From the NCBI RefSeq assembly GCF_003838195.1, contig NZ_RCBY01000061.1:1-35342 (forward strand): DNA of 35,342 nt, read 5' to 3'. Origin of the DNA: Okeania hirsuta (GTDB lineage: Bacteria > Cyanobacteriota > Cyanobacteriia > Cyanobacteriales > Microcoleaceae). The notes below the pieces were generated by a model, which was given only the letters and a program-made list of their open reading frames with translations, did no database searches and was not told where the DNA came from. The position numbers and the translations under genes are program-made. Below are positions 35,070-35,342 of this stretch, piece by piece (within the stretch, counting starts at the first letter, position 1; each line of letters begins with the position of its first letter).

Positions 35070-35219
35070 TAGAGATTAGAGATGAGTATTAAACTGTACC
35101 TCACTCTCCTCAAAAGTGCTGTAATTAGCTGGATTATATATAATACCAAGGGTCAAAAAAGAATGTTACGAATAGTAAGAGGAATAAAAAGACAAATGCA
35201 GGATATGTCCTTTGACAAA

Positions 35220-35315
35220 GCGGTCGATCTTCGGAGCTTCCCGTAGGGTGGGATGGCGATCTTCGGAGCGGGTCTGTAAGAACGGGTCTCCTCGCCATAT
35301 CCAATCGACCAAGAG
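35220..35315. mobile_element. Second copy of the GCGGTCGATCTTCG element, longer form
   Basis: It shares GCGGTCGATCTTCG, the AGCTTCCCGTAGGGTGGGAT block and the terminal CGACCAAGAG with 32423-32492. Between them it has TCTTCGGAGCGGGTCTGTAA and GGGTCTCCTCGCCATATCC. GGTCGAT/ATCGACC and GGATGGCGA/TCGCCATATCC make it largely self-complementary. It lies near the window edge and GC-rich DNA continues after it. Confidence 0.65.
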
Positions 35316-35342
35316 AGCGGTGCGACCCCGCGACGACGCCAG

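Overview
The window comes from a filamentous-type cyanobacterium. HIP1 octamers (gcgatcgc) recur throughout, there is a thylakoid-lumen type pentapeptide protein and a cyanobacterial Dps, and the intergenic space is full of heptanucleotide STRR tandem repeats. The DNA is AT-rich, coding density is low, and decayed genes and small mobile repeats are common. This resembles the genome style of Trichodesmium/Okeania/Moorena-like Oscillatoriales; the genus is a guess. No tRNA, rRNA or CRISPR array was seen.

Region 1 (1-14.4 kb) is a decaying accessory region. It holds an Rpn/PD-(D/E)XK transposase gene broken by two in-frame TAA codons, an IS1-family relic with recognisable terminal inverted repeats, a frameshifted SAM methyltransferase, a 5'-truncated adenylyl cyclase domain and a 3'-truncated sensor histidine kinase. 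Intact genes are a lumenal pentapeptide protein, a proline iminopeptidase and an 894-residue HEAT-type solenoid. Several short inverted-repeat elements (MITE-like) are interspersed, including a MITE inserted inside a MITE.

Region 2 (14.4-29.1 kb) looks like an undescribed biosynthetic neighbourhood. One strand carries a methyltransferase, a stand-alone PKS-type acyltransferase, a SurE phosphatase and an ATP-grasp/SMP-30 fusion; the last three are closely spaced or overlapping. Next, divergently, comes an asparagine-synthetase-like ATP-PP loop enzyme without the glutaminase cysteine. Then, on the minus strand, come a zinc-ribbon membrane protein, an alanine-racemase/decarboxylase-fold protein in which the PLP lysine is replaced by valine, a small unknown protein, a second Cys-less Asn-synthetase-like enzyme preceded by a 50-codon in-frame ORF, and a single-pass membrane protein. 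Two amide-forming synthetase candidates, an ATP-grasp ligase, an acyltransferase, a methyltransferase and a phosphatase together suggest a small peptide/amide-like metabolite. This is inference from gene content.

Region 3 (29.1-35.3 kb) holds a gene fragment truncated by a repeat element, galE, a two-domain [2Fe-2S] thioredoxin-like ferredoxin, a small cyanobacterial protein and dps with a candidate promoter and a good Rho-independent terminator. The last 1.3 kb is gene-free and carries another nested pair of MITE-like elements.
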